Below, in pieces: positions 33,297 through 42,559 of a stretch of 64,000 nt of DNA. The notes below the pieces were generated by a model. It worked only from the letters and a program-made list of their open reading frames with translations. It searched no databases and was not told the origin of the DNA. Origin of the DNA: JBGAPH01 sp046349955 (GTDB taxonomy: Bacteria; Planctomycetota; Planctomycetia; Pirellulales; JBGAPH01); contig JAXMBI010000017.1 of NCBI GenBank assembly GCA_046349955.1, positions 62,001 to 126,000 on the forward strand, given 5' to 3'. The position numbers were made by a program, and so were the translations under genes. Numbering within the stretch: position 1 is the first letter of the stretch; each line of letters begins with the position of its first letter.

Positions 33297-35018
33297 CTAC
33301 AACCTGCCGGTCGACGGCGCGCCCAACCGCGGCCGGGGCGGCGGGAGCGTGCCGCTGTTGGCAGGAGCCGATGGCGCGGCGGCCTTCGAGAACAGCTCCG
33401 TCAGCCGCTGGGCTGCCTGATCGTCCGGCGCGGCCTTCTGCACCTGGGCCAATTGGGCGAGCGCCGCCTGGCGTTGGCCGCGGAAGCCCAGTTGGTAGGC
33501 CAGCAGGAACCGCTCAGCCGGCTTGGCCTCGCTGCCGCTCACGGCCTTTTCGAGGGCCGCGATCTGGTCGTCGTAGGTCGTCTGCGAGGAGTAGAGCTCC
33601 TGCACGTTCGACGGCACAACGCCCCACTGCTCCTGCGGCAGCATCATGAGCGACTGCTGCACGGCGCCGGCGGCTTCCTCGTAGTTGCCGCTGGCGAACA
33701 GCGACTGGGCGAGCAACTGCACCAGCACGCCATTCTGGGGGTCCTCGACCAAAGCGTGTCGAAATGACTGCGCTGCGTCACCAAATTGACCCGCCCGGAA
33801 CTGGGTTTCGCCCTGATCGGCGAACTGGTTCCCGCTGGCCGAAGCATTGGCGTCGGTCGGCGCCGCAGCCTGATCGGCCGCAACCTGCGTCTGGTCGTAG
33901 GTCGGAGCGTACGTATCCGCGTACTGGTTGTAGTAAAGCGGGTCTGGACACGCGGTCTGGTAGGAGTAGGTCGGATAGCCGTAGTAGCCGCCGCCGTACC
34001 CATACCCGCCGTAGCCGTACCCATAGTAGGGCCAGTAACGCAGGCCGGGGATCCACAGCCGCCACCACGGCCACCAACGATTCCAGCCCCAGCCCCAGCG
34101 GTTCCAGCCGTAGGCGAACGGACGGTAGTAAGGCCGCCAGAAGCGGAAGCCGGCCCGGTTCCAAACGCCGCCGTAGCGGTTCCAGAACGAGTTGCGGCCC
34201 ACGCCACCCCACGCGCCGGGGCGACCGCGGAAGCCGGGATTGTTCCAGCCGTTCAGGCCGAAGCGGTTGCCGGCCAACCCGAGGCGATTAACGTTGGCGA
34301 AGCGTGCCGAGGTCGCAGCGCCCAGCCGAGCGGTGCGAATCGCAGAAGGTCCTCGCACGCCCAGTGCATTGCGTCCGACCGCGGAGTTAAGACCGCCGCG
34401 TCCCAGGCCGAAGTTGTTGCGCGCGCCCAAGCCAGGATTAGCCCCGCCGCCAATGCGCGGACCGAATCCGTTGCGTCCGGCCGCTCCTGCGGCGAGTCGG
34501 CCGCCCGCGGCGGCCTGCGTCGCCCGGGAAATGGCGCTCGGTTGAGACAGCCGCGGTCCACCGCCGCGGGCAGCGATGCCCGCACGATTTGCGGTGTTAC
34601 CGGGATTAAATCCACGAATGCCGCCTTGAGCGCCAGGCATCGCCAAGCGTGGCTGCGAGCGAGCGGCGCCGCCGAACCCGCCAACTCGCGGGCCCGAGAA
34701 ACCGCCGTAGCCGCGTGGCGCGGAAAAGCTCCGTGCGACGGGCGCCCGCGGAGCGCTCATGCGCGGCATCGCCCGAACGCCGCCGAAACTGCGAGCGCCG
34801 CCACTGAAGCTACGGCCGCCGCCGAAGCTTCGTCCACCCCCAAAGCTGCGGCCCCCACCCCCAAAACTCCGGCCACCGCCGCCCCCGAAGCCCCCACGAC
34901 CGCCGCCACCTCCTCCTCCTCGACCACCCCCGCCTCCGCCGCGGGCGTTCGCGAGGTCGGGCCAAGCAACGGCCAACACCAGCAACAACACCAGCAATCC
35001 GAATACACCGCGTCGCAT
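33297..35018 (-). CDS. Secreted Gly/aromatic-rich protein with C-terminal TPR-like region, 573 aa
   Basis: The start at ATG 35018 follows GAGGAGG. The signal peptide (VFGLLVLLLVLAVAWPDLANA) precedes a Gly-rich tract with repeated RSFGGG units, an Ala/Arg/Gly/Asn region to about residue 270, then a striking Trp/Tyr-rich block (about 300-370: YGWNRWGWGWNRWWPWWRLW and YGYGYGGYGYGGGYYGY). The final 180 residues form helical TPR-like repeats (ETQFRAGQFGDAAQSFRHAL, LAQSLFASGNYEEAAGAVQQ). It lies downstream of exopolysaccharide-assembly genes and may be a surface or matrix protein. No enzyme motif was seen. Confidence 0.75.
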   Translation of the reverse strand: MRRGVFGLLVLLLVLAVAWPDLANARGGGGGGRGGGGGGGRGGFGGGGGRSFGGGGRSFGGGRSFGGGRSFSGGARSFGGVRAMPRMSAPRAPVARSFSAPRGYGGFSGPRVGGFGGAARSQPRLAMPGAQGGIRGFNPGNTANRAGIAARGGGPRLSQPSAISRATQAAAGGRLAAGAAGRNGFGPRIGGGANPGLGARNNFGLGRGGLNSAVGRNALGVRGPSAIRTARLGAATSARFANVNRLGLAGNRFGLNGWNNPGFRGRPGAWGGVGRNSFWNRYGGVWNRAGFRFWRPYYRPFAYGWNRWGWGWNRWWPWWRLWIPGLRYWPYYGYGYGGYGYGGGYYGYPTYSYQTACPDPLYYNQYADTYAPTYDQTQVAADQAAAPTDANASASGNQFADQGETQFRAGQFGDAAQSFRHALVEDPQNGVLVQLLAQSLFASGNYEEAAGAVQQSLMMLPQEQWGVVPSNVQELYSSQTTYDDQIAALEKAVSGSEAKPAERFLLAYQLGFRGQRQAALAQLAQVQKAAPDDQAAQRLTELFSKAAAPSAPANSGTLPPPRPRLGAPSTGRL

Positions 35019-35293
35019 AATGCGCCTCCTCGGCACGAACTACCGCATTGGGGACGCGGCAGAGCATCGCGGCCCGCGCGTTTCCCCAACGGAATTTGTA
35101 GGAGTCTCGCCGGCCAATCGTCAAATCGACCGGCGAGCAAAGGACGAAAGCGCCGCGAACAACGGCGCTGCGGTTACGCGGCCGGGCGAAGCGTTCTACG
35201 TAGCCCCTGCCGCATTCTCGCGGCAAGAGAAGGTTGCAAAAAGAGTGCCCGGCCGTGTTACGAAGAAAAGCACAGCCTGCCGGCGACCCCCCG

Positions 35294-36646
35294 TTAGCCG
35301 TGGGCCACGAGCGTCGAGGGACGGAAGACCGAAGCCTCGCTGGGTGACATTCCCGCGAGCACGCAGCCCCGCAGGCACGCGCCTCCCTGCCGCAGGCGGC
35401 GGGCGGCCTTGCGGGCGTCTTCGCGGCCGGTGACCCCCAACTCGATCATCAGATACACGGCGTCGGCGACCTGCGACAGCATGTCGTCCAGGGGCGCGGC
35501 CGCTCCGGTCTCGACAATCACGAATCGATAGGTGCGCTTGAGTTCCGCCAGCAGCGAACGGAGTGATTCACACGTCGTGCGCGTTTTCCGCCCGCCGGCG
35601 GGCAGGAAATCGAGGCCCTCGAAGTCGGTCGGAATCGTCAGCCGCGTGCCGCGCGCTTGGCCTAGGAGGTCGAACAAGCCGGGGGCGCGGGTGAGCCCCA
35701 GGCGGCGCGTGATCTCACGCTGGGCGGCGTCGGCGTCGACGATCAACACCTTGCCTTCGTCTCGTTCGGCAAGTGCGCGAGCCAATCCTAACACGGCGGG
35801 AAGCCGCACGCCGTTGCGCCCAGCGCCGATCATCATCAGGCTGGCCGGCAGGCTGCGCGGCAGTTGATCGACCACGTGGCGCGCCAATCGATCGTGATCT
35901 TCCCGCTGGAGCGGAGTTTCCACAAACGGCCAATGCACCTCGGAGGGCACAGCCGGCGCCGCCGCCGGAGGGATGCTGACTTGAATTGGGGTGACCGCTG
36001 GCATGCTCGGTTCAGAATCCACAGACGGGGTGGACTCTTGGTGCGTTATCGGGGCAGGCGGCTCTTCCGCGGGCTCCCCTGGAAACATCACGAACGACGA
36101 CGGCTCTTCCGCTTCGCCGCGCTGCGACGCTTGCTCGAGCAATGCAGCGTGCATCCAGTCGGTTTCCGCGTCGTCGAGCTTGAGCAGCGGCTCCTCCGGC
36201 AACCCATCGCTCAGGGGCCAGGCCGTGGTGTGGGGCGATTCGCCGGCGCGTTCCGCGGGATCGTGCGCCAGGCCATCTCCGGCGGGAGGTTGGTAAGCCT
36301 CGGTCGGATAGGTCGGAGCTTGACGCAGACCGAGCGGGTCGGCGTCGAGCCGCACGGGCAGTTCGGTTGCCCGCTCGGCTGAAAGCAAGTTCTCGAGCTC
36401 GCGCATCTCCTGCTCGAGATCGTCGACGGTGCGGGGAGCCGGCTGATCGCCCCCCAGGGCCGCGATCTCCTCGCCCGTAAGCCAGCTCGAAGGAGCTGCC
36501 TCGGCCGGCGGAGCGGCTGGATCGACCGCTTGCGCGTCGGCGATCTCCTCGGGCGTCGGCATCGGCTGGGTCATCCGCGCCGAGTCCGCTTCCGTCTTTC
36601 CGCGCTTCTGGTCGATCTGCTTGAACGCGTCGAGCATCCTGCCCAT
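35294..36646 (-). CDS. CpsD/BY-kinase-like P-loop protein lacking the Walker A lysine
   Basis: The 250-residue acidic, Pro-rich N-terminal part is followed by a domain related to exopolysaccharide tyrosine autokinases. Recognisable are Walker A' VLIVDADAAQREITRRLGL, then PGLFDLLGQ, LDFLPAGGRK, LLAELKRTYRFVIVETGAAA and the C-terminal SQVADAVYLMIELGVTGRED. The nucleotide loop, however, reads MIGAGRNGVR instead of G-x-G-K-T/S, so the key Lys is missing and there is no Tyr-rich tail. The start at 36646 follows GGAGGAA. It is next to an ExeA-like ATPase and a Wzz-like protein, as in EPS loci. It is probably a regulatory or structural pseudo-kinase. Confidence 0.75.
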   Translation of the reverse strand: MGRMLDAFKQIDQKRGKTEADSARMTQPMPTPEEIADAQAVDPAAPPAEAAPSSWLTGEEIAALGGDQPAPRTVDDLEQEMRELENLLSAERATELPVRLDADPLGLRQAPTYPTEAYQPPAGDGLAHDPAERAGESPHTTAWPLSDGLPEEPLLKLDDAETDWMHAALLEQASQRGEAEEPSSFVMFPGEPAEEPPAPITHQESTPSVDSEPSMPAVTPIQVSIPPAAAPAVPSEVHWPFVETPLQREDHDRLARHVVDQLPRSLPASLMMIGAGRNGVRLPAVLGLARALAERDEGKVLIVDADAAQREITRRLGLTRAPGLFDLLGQARGTRLTIPTDFEGLDFLPAGGRKTRTTCESLRSLLAELKRTYRFVIVETGAAAPLDDMLSQVADAVYLMIELGVTGREDARKAARRLRQGGACLRGCVLAGMSPSEASVFRPSTLVAHG

Positions 36647-36691
36647 GGCGATGTTCCTCCCTGGTTTCCGCGGCAAAGGCGCGACCCCGGC

Positions 36692-38179
36692 CTAGCCGTG
36701 GCGCAGGCGGGCAAAGAGCTGTCCGAATTGGTTTCTGCGCACCGGCTGCGCTTTCGGGAGCGGCGGCGCGAGCGGAATCGTGCTGGCGTCGTCAACGACG
36801 ATCAGGTCCTCGTCGGCCGGCTCCTTCGCGGCATACCCTCCCGAAAGGCCTGCGCCGTGTTGTCGATCGTGCTCGGCAATCAACTCGCGAATCCGCGACT
36901 GGATGAGGTCGAGCGGCAGCACGGGATCCGAAATGTCTTCAGACACCACGATGCTGGCCGCCAGGTGTTCGGCGGCCCCCTCGGGTTCGAGCTGCGCCGC
37001 CGGGCCAGCCAGCGGCAGTCCCGGCGCGTTGGGCTGCGGCCGTGTGACCGTCCACTCGCCTGGCACCGCCTGCATGCGCCGCAGGCTTTCGGCCTGCAAG
37101 CGCGCGCAGCGGTCGATGATCAGCTCTTCCTCGGCAAAGGGCTCGCGGAAGGGATCGGAGGCCGGGTCGATCACGAGCTCGACCTCGGGGCCGATCGAAC
37201 CCGCCGGTTCGAAATCGTCTTCGCGGCTTGCCGCCGCGCTCTCGGCGTTGTGCGACGGGAGGCGGAAGGGGACCGACGAGGGCTCGCTCGAAAAGTCTTC
37301 GAGCTGGCCAAACTCGACGACGCCCGAGCGCTCTTCGCCGTCGGCGCCGCGCTGCCGCGACCAGGGAGAAGGAAGCTGCTGCAAGTCGGCCCACGCTTCT
37401 TCAATGGTCCCCGCGTCGACCAGCCGGCTGCCAGAAACGCAGGCCAGCAGCAGGGCATGATCGCACACTTGGTTCACGAGCCGCGGCACGCCGTCGGAGG
37501 CCTGATACACGCTCTGCACGGCGCCAGGGGCGAAGATGTGTTCGCTGCTCCCGCCCGCCAGTTCGATGCGGCGGCGCACGTAGTGCTCGGTTTCCTGGCG
37601 ATTGAGCGGAGTCAGGTAGCAACGGGCGGCCAACCGCTGGCTGAACAGCTCGAGCCGGCCGCTGGCGAAACGCTCTTCGAGCGCAGCGGTGCCGGCCAGC
37701 GCCACGCGCACTCGCGGCTCGCCGCCGCGGGCCAGGTTGGAGATCAGGCGAATCTCTTCGAGCAGCCGCAGCGGCAACACGTGGGCCTCGTCCACCAAGA
37801 GCGCCATGCCGTTGGGGCAGCCGGGGTGACTCGTCAGGTAGTCGATCAGCGCAAGCCGCAGCTCTCCTTCGTCGAGTTCACGAAAGGGCTGTCCCAATTC
37901 GAACAGCACCGACTGCAGCAGCGCGCGGCGCGTCGACAGCCGGCCCCCTTCGATCAGGGCTACGCGGTAGTCGGCGCGCAACCCGGCGGCCAGGACCTCG
38001 AGCAGCAGCGACTTTCCCGTGCCGGCCGGGCCAATCACGAGCCCTGCCCCCGACCCGCGCTGCAAACAGCGCGACAGGCTCTGGCGGGCGTCTTCGAGCG
38101 CGGTGGTGGGCACGTAGCGAGCTGCCTGCGGGGCGGCCGCGAAGGGGGGCGAGTTCAGGCCAAAGAAAGCCTCGTACAT
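36692..38179 (-). CDS. ExeA-like AAA ATPase of exopolysaccharide/PEP-CTERM-type loci, 495 aa
   Basis: It starts MYEAFFGLNSPPFAAAPQ, the usual opening of ExeA/GspA-like ATPases. Walker A is GPAGTGKSLL (around residue 50), Walker B is MALLVDEAHVLP, and the sensor region is RVRVALAGTAALEERF followed by RLAARCYLTPLNRQETEHYV. The AAA part ends near residue 260; the remaining 230 residues are acidic and of low complexity. ATPases of this kind accompany exosortase/EPS clusters, where they may control polymer assembly. The stop is 45 bases before the start of the CpsD-like gene, so they form an operon. Confidence 0.85.
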   Translation of the reverse strand: MYEAFFGLNSPPFAAAPQAARYVPTTALEDARQSLSRCLQRGSGAGLVIGPAGTGKSLLLEVLAAGLRADYRVALIEGGRLSTRRALLQSVLFELGQPFRELDEGELRLALIDYLTSHPGCPNGMALLVDEAHVLPLRLLEEIRLISNLARGGEPRVRVALAGTAALEERFASGRLELFSQRLAARCYLTPLNRQETEHYVRRRIELAGGSSEHIFAPGAVQSVYQASDGVPRLVNQVCDHALLLACVSGSRLVDAGTIEEAWADLQQLPSPWSRQRGADGEERSGVVEFGQLEDFSSEPSSVPFRLPSHNAESAAASREDDFEPAGSIGPEVELVIDPASDPFREPFAEEELIIDRCARLQAESLRRMQAVPGEWTVTRPQPNAPGLPLAGPAAQLEPEGAAEHLAASIVVSEDISDPVLPLDLIQSRIRELIAEHDRQHGAGLSGGYAAKEPADEDLIVVDDASTIPLAPPLPKAQPVRRNQFGQLFARLRHG

Positions 38180-38328
38180 TGCTGCGTACTTCCTCTGCTG
38201 TCGAAGAGTCTCAGTCAGGACCGGCGTCTGCGGGAGCGGCCGGCCGTGTTCACGGGTCTACAAAGTTGCGAAGCAAAGATCGGGTTGCGGTTGAGGGTTG
38301 AATGTGCGCTGTCGCGGGTCGGTCGCCG

Positions 38329-39915
38329 TTAACGACCGAACAGGCGGCTGGCGGCGTCGGTGTAAGCCGCCAGCGGGCTTTCGATCAACTGGCTGCGGAA
38401 GTCAGGCTCCAGGTACGCCAGCACCGCTAGCCCACAAACAATGGCCACCAGCACTAGTTCACCGCAGGCGGTGAGCCGGGCGGCGATGGCCGGCAGCAGC
38501 TTCGGCCGACGAGGGAGCGCCGCGCTGCGGCTGGCGAGCGCGGCCACGAGCGGCAGCTCGAGGTCGTCTTCCACTTCAGCCGGCGTGCGATAGACATGCC
38601 GTTGGGGGCCCGTCATGCAAAACGCCAGGCCGCCCACGGTGGCGGCCAACAGCACCGACCAGGCGACGCCCCGGCGATCGAGCCCCTCGGCGGTGCGATA
38701 GGTCACCACCGGCGGCGCCACGCGCAGCTCCGCCTGGCTGGCCAAGGTCGCTTGATGTTCGAGGGCAGCCCGCTCGTGGAGCACGGCCTGCTCGGCGGCG
38801 GCGCGCGCGGAGTCGACCTGCGCGCGGAGGGTCGCGAATGCTTGGGTGAGTTGTTCGCGCTGGGCTTGCGCCTCGGCCGCTGCGACAGCGGCGGCTTCTT
38901 GGGCCGCGGCTTCGAGGCTGAGCGCGGCCGCATCGGGCAATGGCTCCGGCGCGGCCTCCGCCGGTTTGGGCGCCGGCAAGGCGTCTGCCCGCTTCGGCGC
39001 CAGGATCGCGAGTTCCTTTTCGAGCCGAGCGATGTGCATGTCGACGACTTGCACCTTGTAGTGGTACTTGGTGTAGCGGACCAGCAACTGCCGCCGCTCC
39101 TGCTTGAGCCGTTGCAGTTCCGTTTCCTCCGGCAAGGCAGCCTCCGTGGCGGGCTCACCGGCAGGTTCGCTCTGCGCCTCGGCGACGGCGGCGGGCGATT
39201 CGGCCGCTGGTTTGGGCGTTGGCGCCGAGGGCGCAGGCGCCGGAGGAGCGGCCGGCGGTGCGGCAGCCGGCGCAGCGGCTTGGGCGAAGTGACTGGCCAA
39301 GAACTCGTCGAACGCGTGCCGGCTGGCCTGGGCCGCCGCGGCGCTGTCGGTCACCGCCTGGCGCGCCTCGGTCACGGCTTGCTGACCTCGCGCGAGGGCT
39401 CGTTGACGGTAGTCAGCAGCAAAACCCTCGGCCAGCGCCAGGGCCAAGGCTTGCGCCTCGGCGGCGTTTTTCGATTCAACGGTGATTTGCGCTCCTGCGT
39501 CGGCAGTCGCCGCGTTGGGAGCCGCCAAGGTCGCGGCTCGTAGCTCTTTCAGGAGCGCCGCGGCCCCCGCAGGAGAGGCACGAAGGTGGGCCGCTTCCGC
39601 CGCCCGGACGAGAACAGCGTCGTCTTGCAAAGCCGCGGCCAGCTGGGTCGAGAGAGCGGCCGAATCGAGGGCCAGGCCATCGGCGTCGGCCTCGGCTCCG
39701 TTCGCGCCCTGCTGCGGAAGTCCGATCGCGACCAGGGCCGTGTAGGTGCGTTCGGGACGCACGGCCACGGCCAGGCTCAGGAGCAACGTGGCCAGGCCGG
39801 CCGCTAGCAAGGCATGCAGCCGCGCGCCGAAGCAGCGGTCACTGGAACGCGCCGAGGCCTCGCCAACATAGGCGGTCTTCGCGGAGTCAGGCGGCGTGGG
39901 CAGCGTGCTCGTCAT
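38329..39915 (-). CDS. Wzz-like chain-length/co-polymerase protein with long coiled coil
   Basis: Two membrane segments flank a large periplasmic region: an N-terminal LHALLAAGLATLLLSLAVAV and, near the C-terminus, SVLLAATVGGLAFCMTG and LVLVAIVCGLAVLAYLEP. Between them lie long Ala/Glu/Gln-rich coiled coils (AQALALALAEGFAADYRQRA; QRLKQERRQLLVRYTKYHYK) and a Pro/Ala linker. This topology is that of polysaccharide co-polymerases (Wzz/GumC group), although the usual Pro-rich motif before the second segment is unclear. It is first in the minus-strand EPS operon. The length of 528 aa fits the GumC-like group. Confidence 0.75.
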   Translation of the reverse strand: MTSTLPTPPDSAKTAYVGEASARSSDRCFGARLHALLAAGLATLLLSLAVAVRPERTYTALVAIGLPQQGANGAEADADGLALDSAALSTQLAAALQDDAVLVRAAEAAHLRASPAGAAALLKELRAATLAAPNAATADAGAQITVESKNAAEAQALALALAEGFAADYRQRALARGQQAVTEARQAVTDSAAAAQASRHAFDEFLASHFAQAAAPAAAPPAAPPAPAPSAPTPKPAAESPAAVAEAQSEPAGEPATEAALPEETELQRLKQERRQLLVRYTKYHYKVQVVDMHIARLEKELAILAPKRADALPAPKPAEAAPEPLPDAAALSLEAAAQEAAAVAAAEAQAQREQLTQAFATLRAQVDSARAAAEQAVLHERAALEHQATLASQAELRVAPPVVTYRTAEGLDRRGVAWSVLLAATVGGLAFCMTGPQRHVYRTPAEVEDDLELPLVAALASRSAALPRRPKLLPAIAARLTACGELVLVAIVCGLAVLAYLEPDFRSQLIESPLAAYTDAASRLFGR

Positions 39916-40227
39916 CAGTTTGCCGGCAAGCAGGGCTAGGGTCTATTTCTTCGCGCAAGAATCTCCCACCAACAGAGTCGGGTTGCCGGAAGTCCGGACT
40001 TTAGGGCGCAGGCGGAAGTGGATTGTTGCGCAAGACGAGCGCAAGAGGGAAACTGCACGGGGCTGGTGGTTTTGGATGCCGTGGCAAGCTGCCGATCAGA
40101 CCGCGAGCCTGCTGGCATCCGCGGTTTCCGCTGTGCCAGCACTGGGATCCGCAGGATTAGGCCGATCAGGTAAACTGGCCTGCGCTTCGCCGCGGAGAAT
40201 CGTTCACCAACAGGATGCCCCACGCTG
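39916..40227. other. Divergent intergenic region between the Wzz-like gene and the topoisomerase VI A gene
   Basis: This gap of 312 bases must hold promoters for both directions. Neither strand shows a credible gene. No clear sigma-70 hexamers with standard spacing, operators or hairpins were seen. No topoisomerase VI B gene fragment is present here. Confidence 0.5.
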
Positions 40228-41391
40228 ATGGCCAAGAAACCTCGCCGCAAACCGGCCGCCGCAGAGCCAGTCGCCAAAATCCCCCTGGCCAAGCTGCCGG
40301 AGCGCGACCGCAAGACCCTGCGCGAGCTGACCGGCATGGCCGACGGCGTGGTGGCGGCGGTCGACAAGCGCCGCGATCCGTTTCTCGACATCCCCGCCCG
40401 CTCCCTCTCGAACGTCCGCTTCAACAAGCAGAAGCGGTTCATCGAGATGGGCAAGCAAACGAACAAGCGGCAATTGTTCAACCTCTCGCAGGCCAAGAGC
40501 TACATGCAGACACTGCTGGTGGCTAGCGGCTGCAAGTCGCTGATCGAGCAGCAGAAGACCACGAGCATCCGAGGCCTTTTCTATTTGCTCAAGCACTCAA
40601 TCGAGGGAACGAAGGAAGAGACCTTCGACGAGCAGGCCGACTGCGACCCGATCATTGAGGACGTGGAGGTCACCCTCAATGCGCTGCGTGAAGAGCTGCA
40701 TGTCTACGCCAAGAACGCGGGAACGATGGTCGGCCCGCTCACGCTGATCGATACGGGAGACGAAATCGACTGCTCGCGGATGGGGTCGGGCGGGTACAGC
40801 ATTCCCTCGATCTGCGAACCCGACGTCGTGCAGTTCAAAAAGTGCGACGCCAAGTTCATCCTCCACGTCGAAAAAGACACGGTCTGGCGGCGGTTCAACG
40901 AAGACAAGTTTTGGGTCAAGCACAAGTGCATCCTCACGCACGGCGGCGGTCAGCCACCGCGCGGAGTGCGACGGCTGCTCCACCGCATGCACAACGAACT
41001 CAAGCTGCCGGTCTACTGTCTCTTGGACAATGACCCGTGGGGGTACTACATCTACAGCGTACTCAAGCAAGGTTCGATCAACCTGGCTTTCGAGTCGAAG
41101 CGGATGGCGATTCCCGATGCTCGCTACATCGGGCTCCGTTCGATCGACTTCGAGCGCTGCGAACTGAGCCCGAGCGTGCGGATCAACCTGAACGAGACCG
41201 ACACCAAGCGCGCCAAGCAGATCGCCGCCTATCCTTGGTTCTCCGACAAGAAGCCATGGCAGAAGGAGATCCAGCAGATGCTGACGAACGGCTTCAAGCT
41301 CGAAGTGGAAGCCCTGATCTCGAAGAACATCAGTTACGTGACCGAGGAATACGTGCCGGCTCGGCTGCGCGAGGGCGATTGGCTGGATTAG
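40228..41391 (+). CDS. top6A: DNA topoisomerase VI subunit A (Spo11-like)
   Basis: This is the DNA-cleaving subunit of a type IIB topoisomerase. A winged-helix region contains TTSIRGLFYLLKHS, with Tyr119 as the likely catalytic residue. The Toprim domain follows with the metal-binding Glu215 in FILHVEKDTVW and Asp267/Asp269 in CLLDNDPWGYYIYSVLK. The region PPRGVRRLLHRMHNELKLPV and the C-terminal YPWFSDKKPWQKEIQQML also fit the family. The length of 387 aa matches archaeal Top6A. The ATP-binding partner Top6B is not adjacent or anywhere in the window. It is a single plus-strand gene between minus-strand blocks. Confidence 0.9.
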   Translation: MAKKPRRKPAAAEPVAKIPLAKLPERDRKTLRELTGMADGVVAAVDKRRDPFLDIPARSLSNVRFNKQKRFIEMGKQTNKRQLFNLSQAKSYMQTLLVASGCKSLIEQQKTTSIRGLFYLLKHSIEGTKEETFDEQADCDPIIEDVEVTLNALREELHVYAKNAGTMVGPLTLIDTGDEIDCSRMGSGGYSIPSICEPDVVQFKKCDAKFILHVEKDTVWRRFNEDKFWVKHKCILTHGGGQPPRGVRRLLHRMHNELKLPVYCLLDNDPWGYYIYSVLKQGSINLAFESKRMAIPDARYIGLRSIDFERCELSPSVRINLNETDTKRAKQIAAYPWFSDKKPWQKEIQQMLTNGFKLEVEALISKNISYVTEEYVPARLREGDWLD

Positions 41392-41436
41392 GCGCGGTGA
41401 AGTGCCGGGCGGGGACAGCGCGGCTGCGGCCTCTCC

Positions 41437-41512
41437 CCCCGTGACTCACGGGGGCTAAGGAGCGGCGAACCGCCGTAAGCCGCCCATTAGCCCCCGGCGA
41501 GTCGCCGGGGGC
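41437..41512. repeat. Double hairpin between convergent genes
   Basis: One hairpin is CCCCGTGACTCACGGGG at 41437-41453. A second, perfect one has 11-base arms at 41490-41500 and 41502-41512 (GCCCCCGGCGA and its complement). The flanks GGGGGCTAA and TTAGCCCCC also pair with each other across the element. It lies between the stop codons of top6A (plus) and the DUF4465 gene (minus) and probably acts as a two-way terminator; the sequence is of a dispersed-repeat kind. Confidence 0.65.
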
Positions 41513-41521
41513 AATCTACCG

Positions 41522-42514
41522 CTACCCCGCCAAGGGCCTCCTCACCATCCATGTCCAACCAAGAGACGCCAGCGCCAGCAGCACGAGCGACGAAGGCTCC
41601 GGCACGGCCGCCGGAACGCCAAAGTTCTCCTTCAAAACCCCGAAGTCGTTGAGATCGATCCGGCCGTCGGGCGAGAAGTCTCCCTGGGCGATCGTACCGG
41701 CAGCGCCCAAGTTCGCCTTGAGCACGCCGAAGTCGTCGAGGTTCACCTGGTCGTCGCCGTTGGCGTCGCCGGGCCTGGTGGAGAGCAACAGATCGTCGAG
41801 GGCGAAGTAGGCCGGCGTGTTCATGCCGAATTGCCCCACGTCGGTCGAGGCGAGCGTGAAGCTCAGCTTCGCCGCCCCGTCGAGCGCGGCCAGGTCCACG
41901 AGACGCCAGTCCCGCACCACGTAGTCGCCGCTCGCCTCCAACGCGCGGAAGTCGGCCAAATAGAAGTCGACGTTGCCGACCAGGTCATTGTCGGCCTGGC
42001 GGCCCGTGATCGTGAGCTTGAAGGTGTCGGGGTCGGCCCCGCTGGGGCCCCCGAACTTCTTGGCGAACGCGTCGCCTTGCAGCATCGAGAGCGCCGCGTA
42101 CGTCGTGTTCGTGATCCGCACCGACAGGGGCCGCGCGCCGGCCGGCAACTCGATCTGCGACACGCTCAGGTCTTCGGTCGAGGCGAAGCTCACCCCAAAG
42201 TTGCCCGCGCCTCCTACTCCGCCGCCGGCGAACGCGCTGTACTGGTTGTCGTAGCCTGGGGTCGCGGTGTCGCCGCGGTTCGAGTAGCTCCAACCCGACC
42301 AAGAGGTGAAGCCGCCGCCGAAGTCGGTGAACGAGTTGTTGAAGCTGCCGCCGCCGCTCTTGAAGCCGCCGGCGCCGTCCGCGCCGTTGTTGTACGAGTC
42401 GGCCGCGAGGGGCAGATCTTCAAAGCCGATCGTGGCGGCGCAGGCAAAGCGGGGCACGGCCAGCGACACGCCGAGCAAGCTGAGCAGGGCGAACAAACGT
42501 AACGACGAGATCAT
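41522..42514 (-). CDS. Secreted DUF4465 protein with dockerin-like repeats and PEP-CTERM tail
   Basis: The signal peptide (RLFALLSLLGVSLAVPRFAC) is followed by a DUF4465 domain (about residues 28-245). Its landmarks are IGFEDLPLAADSYNNGADGA, GYDNQYSAFAG, ITNTTYAALSMLQGDAFAKK then FGGPSG, VDFYLADFR and FGMNTPAYFALDDLLL. Two dockerin-like Ca-binding units follow (GDANGDDQVNLDDFGVLKAN, GDFSPDGRIDLNDFGVLKEN), then the PEP-CTERM sorting signal VPEPSSLVLLALASLGWTWM ending in VRR. It should be exported and anchored or released by an exosortase system. It is second in an operon headed by a cobalamin riboswitch, which suggests a role in binding or capturing B12 compounds. Confidence 0.88.
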   Translation of the reverse strand: MISSLRLFALLSLLGVSLAVPRFACAATIGFEDLPLAADSYNNGADGAGGFKSGGGSFNNSFTDFGGGFTSWSGWSYSNRGDTATPGYDNQYSAFAGGGVGGAGNFGVSFASTEDLSVSQIELPAGARPLSVRITNTTYAALSMLQGDAFAKKFGGPSGADPDTFKLTITGRQADNDLVGNVDFYLADFRALEASGDYVVRDWRLVDLAALDGAAKLSFTLASTDVGQFGMNTPAYFALDDLLLSTRPGDANGDDQVNLDDFGVLKANLGAAGTIAQGDFSPDGRIDLNDFGVLKENFGVPAAVPEPSSLVLLALASLGWTWMVRRPLAG

Positions 42515-42559
42515 CAGGGAGTCCTTCGGGAGAGAGTCGCTAAGTGCGTTGATGGTTAA

